Source: Bacteroidales bacterium
GTDB taxonomy: Bacteria; Bacteroidota; Bacteroidia; Bacteroidales; UBA3824
DNA length: 9,562 bases
Assembly: GCA_017543645.1 (NCBI GenBank)
Contig: JAFYFR010000121.1
Location: 1 to 9,562, forward strand
Direction of reading: 5' to 3'
Under the pieces are notes generated by a model. The model was not told where the DNA came from and made no database searches. It worked only from the letters and a program-made list of their open reading frames with translations. Shown in pieces: positions 1-5,680 of this stretch. A program made the translations under genes and the position numbers. The stretch's first letter is position 1. Every line of letters starts with the position of its first letter.

Positions 1-41
1 CTTATCACAATATTCCGCTGATGTTTTGCCTCGGCTACCAT
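1..41 (-). CDS. 5' end of an unidentified gene downstream of trmB (cut by window edge)
   Basis: Reading the minus strand, an ATG at 41-39 opens a frame MVAEAKHQRNIVI that stays open to the window edge. It begins 9 nt after the trmB stop codon, with the A-rich leader gagcaaaa just before it, as is usual for Bacteroidota starts. The tight spacing suggests co-transcription and perhaps translational coupling with trmB and gldH. Thirteen residues are too few to name a family, and the open frame could be chance. The call rests on position and start context only. Confidence 0.45.
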   Translation of the reverse strand, partial: MVAEAKHQRNIVI

Positions 42-50
42 TTTTGCTCA

Positions 51-758
51 CTAAAAAATCTCTTCAAACTTAGGAATCTCCACCAAGGGTTTGTCCTTGT
101 CGAGACTGAAATATAGATATGTAATTTTTTTGCCCTCGCTGAGGAATCCTTGCTCGTAATAAGTTTGGAAGCTCTTGGCATATCCCTCGTAGTCAGACGC
201 GTACAAATCGTCAGTGGCAAACACCGGCTCTATTCCGTTGGCTTCGAGCAGGGCCTTGGTGTAAAAATGCAAAAGGCGGCTGTCGGTCTTGAGGTGGACT
301 GTCGCGCCGTTGACACACATCTTGCGGTAGAGGTTAAGAAAATACGCCGACGTAAGACGCTTGTTCTGCTTTTTGGGCTGCGGGTCGGGAAACGTTATCC
401 ATATCTCCGAAACCTCGTCCTCTGCAAAAAAGTTGTTAATCATGTCGATACGGGTACGGAGAAAACCCACATTAGTAAGACCCTCGTCGAGGGCGGTTTT
501 GGCGCCTCGCCAGATTCTCGCTCCCTTGATGTCCACACCTATATAATTAGCAGACTGGTTGTGCCGGGCAAGGCCCACGGTGTATTCGCCCTTGCCGCAG
601 CCGAGCTCAAGGGTGATAGGATTGTCATTTTTAAAAAAATCCCTGCTCCACAGGCCTTTAAGCTCGTATGGAGTGCCGTTGAACGATACGTCGGCAGGCT
701 GCACCACATTTTTAAAATCTGCCATTTCGGCAAACTTTGCAAGTTTATTTTTCGACAT
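51..758 (-). CDS. trmB: tRNA (guanine-N7-)-methyltransferase TrmB
   Basis: Cytosolic SAM-dependent enzyme that methylates N7 of guanosine 46 in the variable loop of tRNAs. The 235-residue product shows the class I methyltransferase fold in order: motif I ELGCGKGEYT (about residues 51-60) for SAM binding, GVDIKG (74-79) at the end of strand 2, the family signature FPDPQPKK (123-130; the usual form has W where this has Q), and KTDS (157-160). Length is normal for TrmB. The ATG at 758 lies 9 nt after the gldH stop, and a further start lies 9 nt after the trmB stop, so it is probably the middle gene of a minus-strand operon driven from the gldH promoter. The assignment from signature motifs is firm. 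Confidence 0.95.
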   Translation of the reverse strand: MSKNKLAKFAEMADFKNVVQPADVSFNGTPYELKGLWSRDFFKNDNPITLELGCGKGEYTVGLARHNQSANYIGVDIKGARIWRGAKTALDEGLTNVGFLRTRIDMINNFFAEDEVSEIWITFPDPQPKKQNKRLTSAYFLNLYRKMCVNGATVHLKTDSRLLHFYTKALLEANGIEPVFATDDLYASDYEGYAKSFQTYYEQGFLSEGKKITYLYFSLDKDKPLVEIPKFEEIF

Positions 759-767
759 TGCTATATA

Positions 768-1250
768 TTATTCGTTTTCAGAATGATGCTTGTATAATAT
801 AAGACCCACCTCGTCGATACACGGAAGTTTTTCAAGACGCATCCCATGCTGGATAGAAAACTTGTAAGTGCCGGCGGCGGGGAATCTCACATTGGTTTTA
901 AAAGGTATCTCGTAATCAATGATGTCGCCCATGGCGTCGCCTGTGGTATGCCCCAGCTCGTCGGCAAAGATACATTCGAGAGTATCAGTTTCCACGATAT
1001 TCTGTGGCGAATACGTGTTGATAAACAGCCATAGGTTGCGCGACTGGAAATAGACGTTGCTTCTAACCGCAATCACAATGTCGTACACCTGCGAGGCATC
1101 TTCCACTGGCACGGAGACGTTAACGAGCGAGTCCATGTGCCAGAGCATATCAGGAATCTCCACACGCTCTACAAACACACGGTCGCTGTTGCAGGCCGTA
1201 GATAGCAGCAGTGCAGAAATCACAAACGTAAACAGTATCTTAATTTTCAT
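768..1250 (-). CDS. gldH: Gliding motility lipoprotein GldH
   Basis: Predicted 160-residue lipoprotein. A hydrophobic signal peptide (residues 1-19) ends in the lipobox LSTAC, with Cys20 as the lipidated residue. The mature part is mostly beta-rich and carries GldH-type stretches: a D-T-L-E-C-I-F-A-D-E segment (88-98), GDAMGDIIDYEIPF (104-117), then NVRFPAAGTYKFSIQHGMR (120-138). In Flavobacterium, GldH is an envelope lipoprotein required for gliding; orthologues also occur in non-gliding Bacteroidales, where the role is unclear. The frame is open upstream to 1340, but the ATG at 1250 is chosen because it starts a proper signal peptide and lies just downstream of a promoter match. The product stops 9 nt before trmB. 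Family assignment is from recalled pattern, fairly confident. Confidence 0.85.
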   Translation of the reverse strand: MKIKILFTFVISALLLSTACNSDRVFVERVEIPDMLWHMDSLVNVSVPVEDASQVYDIVIAVRSNVYFQSRNLWLFINTYSPQNIVETDTLECIFADELGHTTGDAMGDIIDYEIPFKTNVRFPAAGTYKFSIQHGMRLEKLPCIDEVGLILYKHHSENE

Positions 1251-1269
1251 GATTCTTAAATAATTTCTG

Positions 1270-1301
1270 CAAATGTAGGAAATATTGTCAACCGCGCCAA
1301 A
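1270..1301 (-). promoter_or_regulatory. Promoter of the gldH-trmB operon
   Basis: On the minus strand TTTG (1301-1298) is followed after 20 nt by TACATTTG (1277-1270), matching the Bacteroidota -33 TTTG and -7 TAnnTTTG elements at normal spacing. Transcription would start near 1263, giving a leader of about 13 nt before the gldH ATG. No other strong match lies closer. Confidence 0.65.
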
Positions 1302-1369
1302 TAAAAATCCAACAATTATGCGAATAATAAAACTCTGCATAAAAAACTAATTACTGCGCACTTTGGAAC

Positions 1370-1377
1370 TATATTTG
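1370..1377 (+). promoter_or_regulatory. Promoter -7 box of pgeF
   Basis: TATATTTG fits the Bacteroidota -7 consensus TAnnTTTG and lies about 40 nt upstream of the pgeF ATG, so the start of transcription would be near 1384. No clear TTTG is present at the expected -33 position, so the upstream element is weak or degenerate. Confidence 0.55.
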
Positions 1378-1417
1378 TAAAACCAATCTAAGATAATTAA
1401 ACAAAAACAACAAAAAG

Positions 1418-2209
1418 ATGTACGTCAGCGAGGAACATCCGAACATTCTGCAGTTCGACATTTTTAAAAACGCGGCAGGAATACTCCACTTCGTTACCAC
1501 GAGCAGTCCGCCCGACGACGACTCCGGCGATTTCAACATCGGATTTGCCGGAGGCGACAGCTGTGTGGAAAACCGCGTAAAACTCGCGCTCGCTTTCGGT
1601 CTTACTCCCGAAAACTTTGTGTTTCAAACACAAGTACACGGAGTCAACTACCATATTGTAACACGCGAAGACGCCGGCGCAGGATTTTATTTGAAACAGA
1701 CCGCCATTCCCGACAACGACATACTTATAACCAACCAGCCCGGGCTGTGCCTCATAACACGCTCCGCCGACTGCGTGCCTGTTCTTATGTACTCTCCCGC
1801 AAAAAAAGTGGTGGCGGCTATACACTCGGGGCGCGAAGGATGCCGGCTCGGAGCGGCAGTAAAGGCCGCCGAGGTAATGCACCAACAATTCGGAGCTGAC
1901 TATCGGGATATTCTGGTGGGAATAGGGCCGCATATCTGCAAAAAGTGCTACACGGTAGACAAGGCCTGCGCCGACGCCTACCTCTCGCGCCAGTACTACG
2001 CGCCCAACATCGTTGAGCCAGCCGAGGGCGACCTCTACACCATCGACCTCAAGAAAACCATCATCAGCGACCTGATGCACATAGGCGTTCCCCTTGGCAA
2101 CATAGGTCACAGCGAACTCTGCACCAAGCACGACGCTCCGGCATTCTACTCCGCACGCAACGGCGACGACGCTCGTTTCTGCGCCGGCATTATGTTAAAA
2201 GGATTTTAA
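1418..2209 (+). CDS. pgeF: Peptidoglycan editing factor PgeF (YfiH / laccase-domain family)
   Basis: The 263-residue product belongs to the YfiH/DUF152 family, once annotated as polyphenol oxidase. In E. coli the enzyme hydrolyses UDP-MurNAc carrying a misincorporated L-serine, keeping serine out of peptidoglycan precursors; it acts in the cytosol. The expected metal-site residues are seen as His74 in QVHG, Cys119 in SADCVPVL and His136 in AAIHSGREG, followed by GIGPHICKKCYTVD (168-181) and the C-terminal motif FYSARNGDDARFCAGIML (243-260). The usual AHAGWRG reads IHSGREG here, so Trp is replaced by Arg. There is no signal peptide and the length is normal. The ATG at 1418 follows an A-rich leader (acaacaaaaag). 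The gene stands alone, with a hairpin directly after its stop. Confidence 0.9.
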   Translation: MYVSEEHPNILQFDIFKNAAGILHFVTTSSPPDDDSGDFNIGFAGGDSCVENRVKLALAFGLTPENFVFQTQVHGVNYHIVTREDAGAGFYLKQTAIPDNDILITNQPGLCLITRSADCVPVLMYSPAKKVVAAIHSGREGCRLGAAVKAAEVMHQQFGADYRDILVGIGPHICKKCYTVDKACADAYLSRQYYAPNIVEPAEGDLYTIDLKKTIISDLMHIGVPLGNIGHSELCTKHDAPAFYSARNGDDARFCAGIMLKGF

Positions 2210-2213
2210 CGGT

Positions 2214-2251
2214 TGTGGTGGCATCTCCGGCTCGTCGGTAATGCCACCACA
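2214..2251 (+). terminator. Hairpin after pgeF (possible terminator without U-run)
   Basis: A perfect 11-bp inverted repeat (TGTGGTGGCAT at 2214-2224, ATGCCACCACA at 2241-2251) encloses a 16-nt loop, with a small inner CCG/CGG pairing. It begins 4 nt after the pgeF stop, where a terminator is expected, but no T-run follows, so termination is not certain. Its right arm overlaps the first unit of the 43-bp array. Confidence 0.45.
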
Positions 2252-2478
2252 GCTGCTGTGTGGTCAACTACCGCTCTATAAAATCATCATCACAGCTGCT
2301 GTGTGGTCAACTATCGCTCTATAAAATCATCACCACAGCTGCTGTGTGGTCAACTATCGCTCTATAAAATCATCATCACAGCTGCTGTGTGGTCAACTAT
2401 CGCTCTATAAAATCATCATCACAGCTACTGTGTGGTCAACTACCGCTCTATAAAATTATCATCACAGCTGCTATGTGG
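2248..2478 (+). repeat. Tandem array A: 43-bp repeat, five full units plus a decayed sixth
   Basis: Units start at 2248, 2291, 2334, 2377, 2420 and 2463, exactly 43 bp apart. Each opens with a near-perfect palindrome (CACAGC, T, GCTGTG), continues TGGTCAACTA, and ends with about 20 bp containing CGCTCTATAAAATCATCAT. The first four units differ at only one or two positions (C/T at unit position 24, T/C at 43). The fifth has GCTACTG and AAATTATC. The sixth keeps only its first 16 bp or so. Because 43 is not a multiple of three and no long frame crosses the array, it does not look coding. Confidence 0.95.
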
Positions 2479-2624
2479 CATATTAAAACAAGATTTTATA
2501 TATATCATTGTAACTGTTAGGTCAACTACTGCTATTTGATTATGCCATCACAGCCGCGAAAGAGGCTGCAACCGGGATGCTATTACTGTATCCTCACAGG
2601 TATGATGCCAACATCAACTGGTTG
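2479..2624. repeat. Spacer between the arrays with degenerate in-phase repeat remnants
   Basis: No gene is visible here. A decayed unit lies at 2506-2548: GGTCAACTAC at 2519-2528 matches array A exactly, and a CACAGC follows at 2549, which is 86 bp (two periods) after the unit at 2463. So array A once extended further and decayed in place. Near the right edge (2614-2630), AACT and AGTT arms flank the point where repeat orientation reverses. Confidence 0.6.
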
Positions 2625-2839
2625 TAGTTAACCCCACAGCTCCTAAGACGCATACAAAGACGACACTTAGTTAACCACACAGCTGCTATGACGCACATAA
2701 AGACGGCACTTAGTTGACCACACAGCTGCTAAGACGCCTACAAAGACGACACTTAGTTGACCACACAGCTGCTATGACGCACATACAGACCACACTTAGT
2801 TAACCACACAGCTGCTAAGACACCATAAAAGAATAGACG
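2625..2839 (-). repeat. Tandem array B: 43-bp repeat, inverted relative to array A, about five units
   Basis: Units begin at 2625, 2668, 2711, 2754 and 2797, again exactly 43 bp apart. Each starts TAGTTRACC, then CACAGC, T and GCTAWG. The reverse complement of the array A core (TAGTTGACCACACAGC and on through the palindrome) matches a type unit of array B at 21 of 23 positions, so the arrays carry the same core in opposite orientation. The remaining 20 bp (around ACGCACATAAAGACGGCACT) are unrelated to those of array A. The last unit diverges after about 25 bp. Strand is given as minus only to mark inversion relative to array A. Confidence 0.9.
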
Positions 2840-2946
2840 ATATTATATCCACACCTACGAAGACACCTGCACAAACTACAATTTGTTATATAACCAGCAC
2901 AATAAAAAAAACACCTATATTTAGTACACCCTATCGAAATAAAGAG
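2840..2946. other. AT-rich gene-free leader between array B and the lipoprotein gene
   Basis: No gene of useful length and no further repeat unit is visible. The stretch is AT-rich and includes a weak ACAAA/TTTGT inverted repeat around 2871-2886. It presumably holds the upstream part of the promoter for the gene at 2977. Confidence 0.4.
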
Positions 2947-2954
2947 TAACTTTG
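2947..2954 (+). promoter_or_regulatory. Promoter -7 box of the lipoprotein gene at 2977
   Basis: TAACTTTG matches TAnnTTTG. A start of transcription near 2961 would leave a leader of about 16 nt before the ATG. TTAG at 2921-2924 is a poor -33 candidate at suitable distance. Confidence 0.55.
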
Positions 2955-2976
2955 CAGAAAAACTAAAAATACTCTC

Positions 2977-3708
2977 ATGATGAAAGCCAGACTATTAATC
3001 ATACCCTTGCTGGCGCTCTCGGTTTCGTGCAGCAGCAACAGCGGCAGCAAATCCACCGTTGAACAAGCGGCAGAGACATCCTCCGCGCCCAAAGAGATGT
3101 CGGCGGCCTCGGCGCAGGCTCAGGAGGAGGCGGAACAAATCACCGGCACAGACACGGCTGCCGCTACGGAAGCACCCCTTCCCGAGGCGTACAGCAAATA
3201 CAACCTCAACCTGCTCGACACGGCAATAGCGGCCACCGGCGCAGACACGCTTTCAGCAACAGCCTCAGAAGATACCGAAATAGCCGACAGCAACAAATAC
3301 AAAATGGCATACGAGACAGGCATGTCTTTCGCATCCAAACCTCCCACAAACCTGTTCGCCGACCTTGTGCTAAAAGCCGAGCAGCAGGGCGACGCATCAT
3401 CGGCGGCTATAATGATGGCAGGCAAATACTTCAAGCTGCTTGAGATTTTCGCCAGCGAACAATTCGACGAAAAAAAGCTGAAACAAGGCATCGACGGCCT
3501 TGAGAACCTCAAGAAATACGTCAACGACGCCATGCAGTCTACCAAAGACATCAGCACCAACATCATCCTTCAGAAAATCGTAGAAAACACCACGCAATGC
3601 CGCGCCATCTACGAAAAATGCAACGAGGAATACAGCGGGCAAACCGATAAATACCAACAGCTTACCACCGCAATCAAAGACTTTCAGCAAAATCTTGTTA
3701 CGGAATAA
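2977..3708 (+). CDS. Uncharacterised lipoprotein with Ala/Ser/Thr-rich linker and helical C-terminal domain
   Basis: I do not recognise the family. The 243-residue product has a short signal peptide ending in the lipobox LSVSC (Cys18), so it should be a lipid-anchored envelope protein. Residues about 19-75 are low complexity, rich in Ala, Ser, Thr and Glu, like a flexible tether. Residues about 100-243 look mostly alpha-helical, with a charged Lys/Glu/Gln pattern and two cysteines in the stretch TTQCRAIYEKCNEEY. Two Met codons stand in tandem at 2977 and 2980; either gives a workable signal peptide. The gene has its own promoter match just downstream of the repeat arrays and is followed after 64 nt by another lipoprotein gene with a separate promoter match. 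No enzymatic motif is visible, so no function is proposed. Confidence 0.85.
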   Translation: MMKARLLIIPLLALSVSCSSNSGSKSTVEQAAETSSAPKEMSAASAQAQEEAEQITGTDTAAATEAPLPEAYSKYNLNLLDTAIAATGADTLSATASEDTEIADSNKYKMAYETGMSFASKPPTNLFADLVLKAEQQGDASSAAIMMAGKYFKLLEIFASEQFDEKKLKQGIDGLENLKKYVNDAMQSTKDISTNIILQKIVENTTQCRAIYEKCNEEYSGQTDKYQQLTTAIKDFQQNLVTE

Positions 3709-3741
3709 TGCAAAGTTAACTTACAGTTAATGTATATTGTA

Positions 3742-3749
3742 TAATTTTG
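3742..3749 (+). promoter_or_regulatory. Promoter -7 box of the FKBP-mnmA pair
   Basis: TAATTTTG fits TAnnTTTG and lies 23 nt before the ATG at 3773. A direct repeat of AGTTAA (about 3714-3730) occupies the -33 region in place of a clean TTTG. It could be a regulator site or chance. Confidence 0.55.
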
Positions 3750-3772
3750 CGCATCACAAAACAATAAAAGAG

Positions 3773-4270
3773 ATGAAACCGACAAAACTATTTTTATTAT
3801 TAGCCGCAGTGTTAATAGCACTGGCTTCCGCCTGCAAAAAAGACGAGCTGCAAGTGGACAAGGACAAATCCGTCATAAGACAATACCTCAAGGAAAACAA
3901 CATCACAGCCGAATGTGTAAGCAACGTCCACTATGTGGAAAACGTGGTAGGTAGCGGCCCGCAATGCAAACTTGGCGACACCGTTGCCATAAAATACACT
4001 GTTAAATCTATCAAAAACCCCACAAAAATAATCGAGGACAAATCAAACCTCGCCGAGATATTTATACTTCCTCAGTCGCGCAACACCAAGGCGGATGTGC
4101 TTTTCGGATTACAGATTGCGCTGCCCACAATGAAAGAGGGCGGAAAAACCACTTTCTACATTCCCTCGGCATACGCTTACGGCTCCGATCCCATAGACGG
4201 CGAGAGCAACGCCAATCTCATCTACGACGTAGAACTCTGCGAAATACTTCACCGTGGCAACGTCCATTAA
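3773..4270 (+). CDS. FKBP-type peptidyl-prolyl isomerase lipoprotein
   Basis: Predicted envelope-anchored protein of 165 residues with one FKBP domain, which in this family catalyses cis-trans isomerisation of prolyl bonds and aids folding of exported proteins. The signal peptide ends in lipobox LASAC (Cys21). FKBP landmarks follow: GDTVAIKYT (68-76), GLQIALPTMKEGGKTTFYI (112-130), PSAYAYG (131-137) and the last strand NLIYDVELCEI (148-158). Some residues that line the FKBP12 pocket look changed: the FDSS region reads IIEDKS and the central Trp position appears to be Leu, so activity may be low. The frame extends upstream to 3737, but the ATG at 3773 gives the correct signal peptide and sits downstream of the promoter box. 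mnmA begins 19 nt after the stop, suggesting an operon. Confidence 0.85.
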   Translation: MKPTKLFLLLAAVLIALASACKKDELQVDKDKSVIRQYLKENNITAECVSNVHYVENVVGSGPQCKLGDTVAIKYTVKSIKNPTKIIEDKSNLAEIFILPQSRNTKADVLFGLQIALPTMKEGGKTTFYIPSAYAYGSDPIDGESNANLIYDVELCEILHRGNVH

Positions 4271-4289
4271 CCTAAGAGCCGATTAAGAC

Positions 4290-5474
4290 ATGGGACCAAA
4301 GGTGGTAATAGGCCTCAGCGGAGGCGTCGACAGCGCGGTTTCGGCACTATTGCTCAAGCAGCAGGGCTACGACGTGCACGCCCTGTTCATGATCAACTGG
4401 AAAAACAGCTCTGTAACACTTTCGGGCGACTGCGCCTGGGAAGAAGACCAGATGGTGGCTAAGATGGTGGCCAAGCAGATAGGCATACCGTTACACATTG
4501 TGGACTCGTCGGAACGTTACATGACGCACGTGGTAGACTATATGTTCAACGAATACAGCCGCGGACGCACTCCCAACCCCGACGTGCTATGCAACCGCGA
4601 AATCAAGTTCGAGATTTTTAACCGATACGCTCAAGAGCTGGGCGCCGACTATGTGGCCACGGGCCATTACTGCCGCCGCGACGAGGTTTCAGGCAAGGAC
4701 GGAAACACCTACAGCCGCCTGCTCGCAGGTTCCGACCCCAACAAAGACCAGAGCTACTTTCTCTGTCAGATGAGCCAGAGCCAGCTCAAAAACGTGCTTT
4801 TCCCCATTGGCGGCATCATAAAACCCGAAGTGCGCCGCATTGCTGCCGAAAACAACCTCGCCTGCGCCAAACGCAAAGATTCTCAGGGAATATGCTTTGT
4901 GGGGAAGGTTGACCTGCCGGTTTTTCTACAGCAGAAACTCAAATCAAAACAAGGTGATATTGTAGAAGTTACCGACGACGCCTACGTTTACCGCAACCGT
5001 CACGACCACCCCGACGACATCGAAGCCCTCAGCAAACCCTACATCTACACTCCCGACGACGGCTTTATCATTGGCAAGCACATCGGAGCGCAGTATTATA
5101 CAATAGGCCAGCGCAAAGGCCTCAACATCGGCGGACACGACAAGCCTGTCTACGTAATTGCCACCGACATTGAACGTAACGTTATCTACGTGGGCATGGG
5201 CGACGAGCATCCGGGGCTTTACCGCAAGGCACTTTTTATCAACAACGACGAAATCCACCTCGTCCGTCCCGACCTGGCCCTCGCCGACGGACAGACTCAA
5301 AAACTCAAAGTCCGCATCCGTTACCGCCAGCCTTTGCAAGACGCAACACTCATAAAAACCCAAAAAGGATTGTTCATAAAATTCGATATTCCGCAAAAAA
5401 GTATCACCCCCGGACAATTTGCCGCTTGGTATCAAAACGACGAATTAATAGGCTCTGGAGCCATTGCATACTAA
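4290..5474 (+). CDS. mnmA: tRNA-specific 2-thiouridylase MnmA
   Basis: Cytosolic ATP-dependent enzyme that makes 2-thiouridine at the wobble position (U34) of Lys, Glu and Gln tRNAs, using sulfur passed on from a cysteine desulfurase. The P-loop SGGVDS of the PP-loop ATPase fold is at residues 10-15. The nucleophile Cys101 sits in TPNPDVLCNREIKF and the second catalytic cysteine, Cys202, in KDSQGICFVGK. The tRNA-binding signature YYTIGQRKGLNIGG is at 269-282. At 394 residues it is longer than the roughly 360 typical of proteobacterial enzymes; the extra length is mainly an insertion at about 230-260 in the central domain, which I recall as common in Bacteroidota. The ATG at 4290 lies 19 nt after the FKBP gene. 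It is intact, with no missing catalytic residue. Confidence 0.95.
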   Translation: MGPKVVIGLSGGVDSAVSALLLKQQGYDVHALFMINWKNSSVTLSGDCAWEEDQMVAKMVAKQIGIPLHIVDSSERYMTHVVDYMFNEYSRGRTPNPDVLCNREIKFEIFNRYAQELGADYVATGHYCRRDEVSGKDGNTYSRLLAGSDPNKDQSYFLCQMSQSQLKNVLFPIGGIIKPEVRRIAAENNLACAKRKDSQGICFVGKVDLPVFLQQKLKSKQGDIVEVTDDAYVYRNRHDHPDDIEALSKPYIYTPDDGFIIGKHIGAQYYTIGQRKGLNIGGHDKPVYVIATDIERNVIYVGMGDEHPGLYRKALFINNDEIHLVRPDLALADGQTQKLKVRIRYRQPLQDATLIKTQKGLFIKFDIPQKSITPGQFAAWYQNDELIGSGAIAY

Positions 5475-5539
5475 TGTAACACGGATTTGAAACATAATTT
5501 AAAAAAAATGTAACAAATTTTAAAGAACAAAAAACGCAA

Positions 5540-5553
5540 ACAAATGTATTTGT
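5540..5553. promoter_or_regulatory. Dyad ACAAAT-GT-ATTTGT upstream of the small-RNA promoter
   Basis: A 6-bp inverted repeat with a 2-bp centre ends 9 bp before the -33 box at 5563. TGTAACA occurs at 5475, 5509 and 5551, the last overlapping the dyad. The position fits a regulator site, but AT-rich sequence makes chance likely. Confidence 0.25.
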
Positions 5554-5562
5554 AACAAAAAA

Positions 5563-5595
5563 TTTGCATCAAGAGCCTCAACCTATATATATTTG
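5563..5595 (+). promoter_or_regulatory. Consensus Bacteroidota promoter in the mnmA-kinase gap
   Basis: TTTG (5563-5566) and TATATTTG (5588-5595) match both the -33 and -7 elements with a 21-nt spacer. It points to the plus strand, where the next features are a terminator and then a gene on the opposite strand, so it does not serve an ordinary protein gene. Transcription would begin near 5602. Confidence 0.6.
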
Positions 5596-5601
5596 CACAT
5601 C

Positions 5602-5680
5602 GTTTAAAAGTATTGATTTAAGTATTAATAGGTTAGAGTAAAAGAAATGCCGCGCGTAGTGATTACGTGCGGTTTTTTTT
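5602..5680 (+). ncRNA. Candidate small RNA of about 79 nt
   Basis: A two-element consensus promoter ends at 5595 and a strong intrinsic terminator ends at 5680, with no protein gene of normal length between. The transcript would be an AT-rich, weakly structured 5' part of about 48 nt containing a repeated AGTATT (5609 and 5621), followed by a GC-rich terminator stem and U8 tail. This is a common sRNA layout. It does not resemble 6S RNA, tmRNA or SRP RNA, which are longer. Because the histidine kinase transcript runs toward it on the other strand, it would be antisense to that gene's 3' untranslated region. Alternatively, the promoter match is fortuitous and this is just the mnmA 3' region. 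Confidence 0.45.
5650..5680 (+). terminator. Strong rho-independent terminator
   Basis: CCGCGCGTA (5650-5658) pairs with TACGTGCGG (5664-5672) through nine pairs including one G-U, around a 5-nt loop, followed by eight T residues (5673-5680). It ends any transcript from mnmA or from the promoter at 5563-5595. In the opposite direction only a broken T-rich run (ATTTCTTTTA) follows, so it may work less well for the kinase gene. Confidence 0.85.

Noticed and set aside
150..797. 215-codon plus-strand frame opposite trmB
   Set aside because: Composition shadow of trmB, which has clear family signatures on the other strand; it also runs past the end of trmB into gldH.
1251..1340. Longer gldH product starting at 1340
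   Set aside because: The extension would place 30 residues before a proper lipoprotein signal peptide and would include the promoter.
1397..2131. Long open frame on the minus strand inside pgeF (244 codons)
   Set aside because: It mirrors pgeF, has no recognisable domain, and the plus strand encodes the conserved PgeF motifs.
2248..2839. CRISPR array with 23-bp repeats and 20-bp spacers
   Set aside because: The would-be spacers are nearly identical within each array, too short and not unique; no cas genes are present and the two arrays are inverted. It is a tandem repeat.
2210..2976. Insertion sequence or integrated element carrying the repeats
   Set aside because: No transposase or integrase frame, no target-site duplication and no terminal inverted repeats of an IS are visible.
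3737..3772. Longer FKBP product starting at 3737
   Set aside because: The start would lie upstream of the promoter -7 box and put 12 residues before the signal peptide.
4944..5435. 163-codon minus-strand frame inside mnmA
   Set aside because: Low-complexity Val-rich antisense shadow with no start context or motif; the conserved MnmA motifs lie on plus.
5602..5680. 6S RNA, tmRNA or SRP RNA
   Set aside because: The segment is under 100 nt and lacks the long central bulge, tRNA-like end or SRP hairpin of those RNAs.
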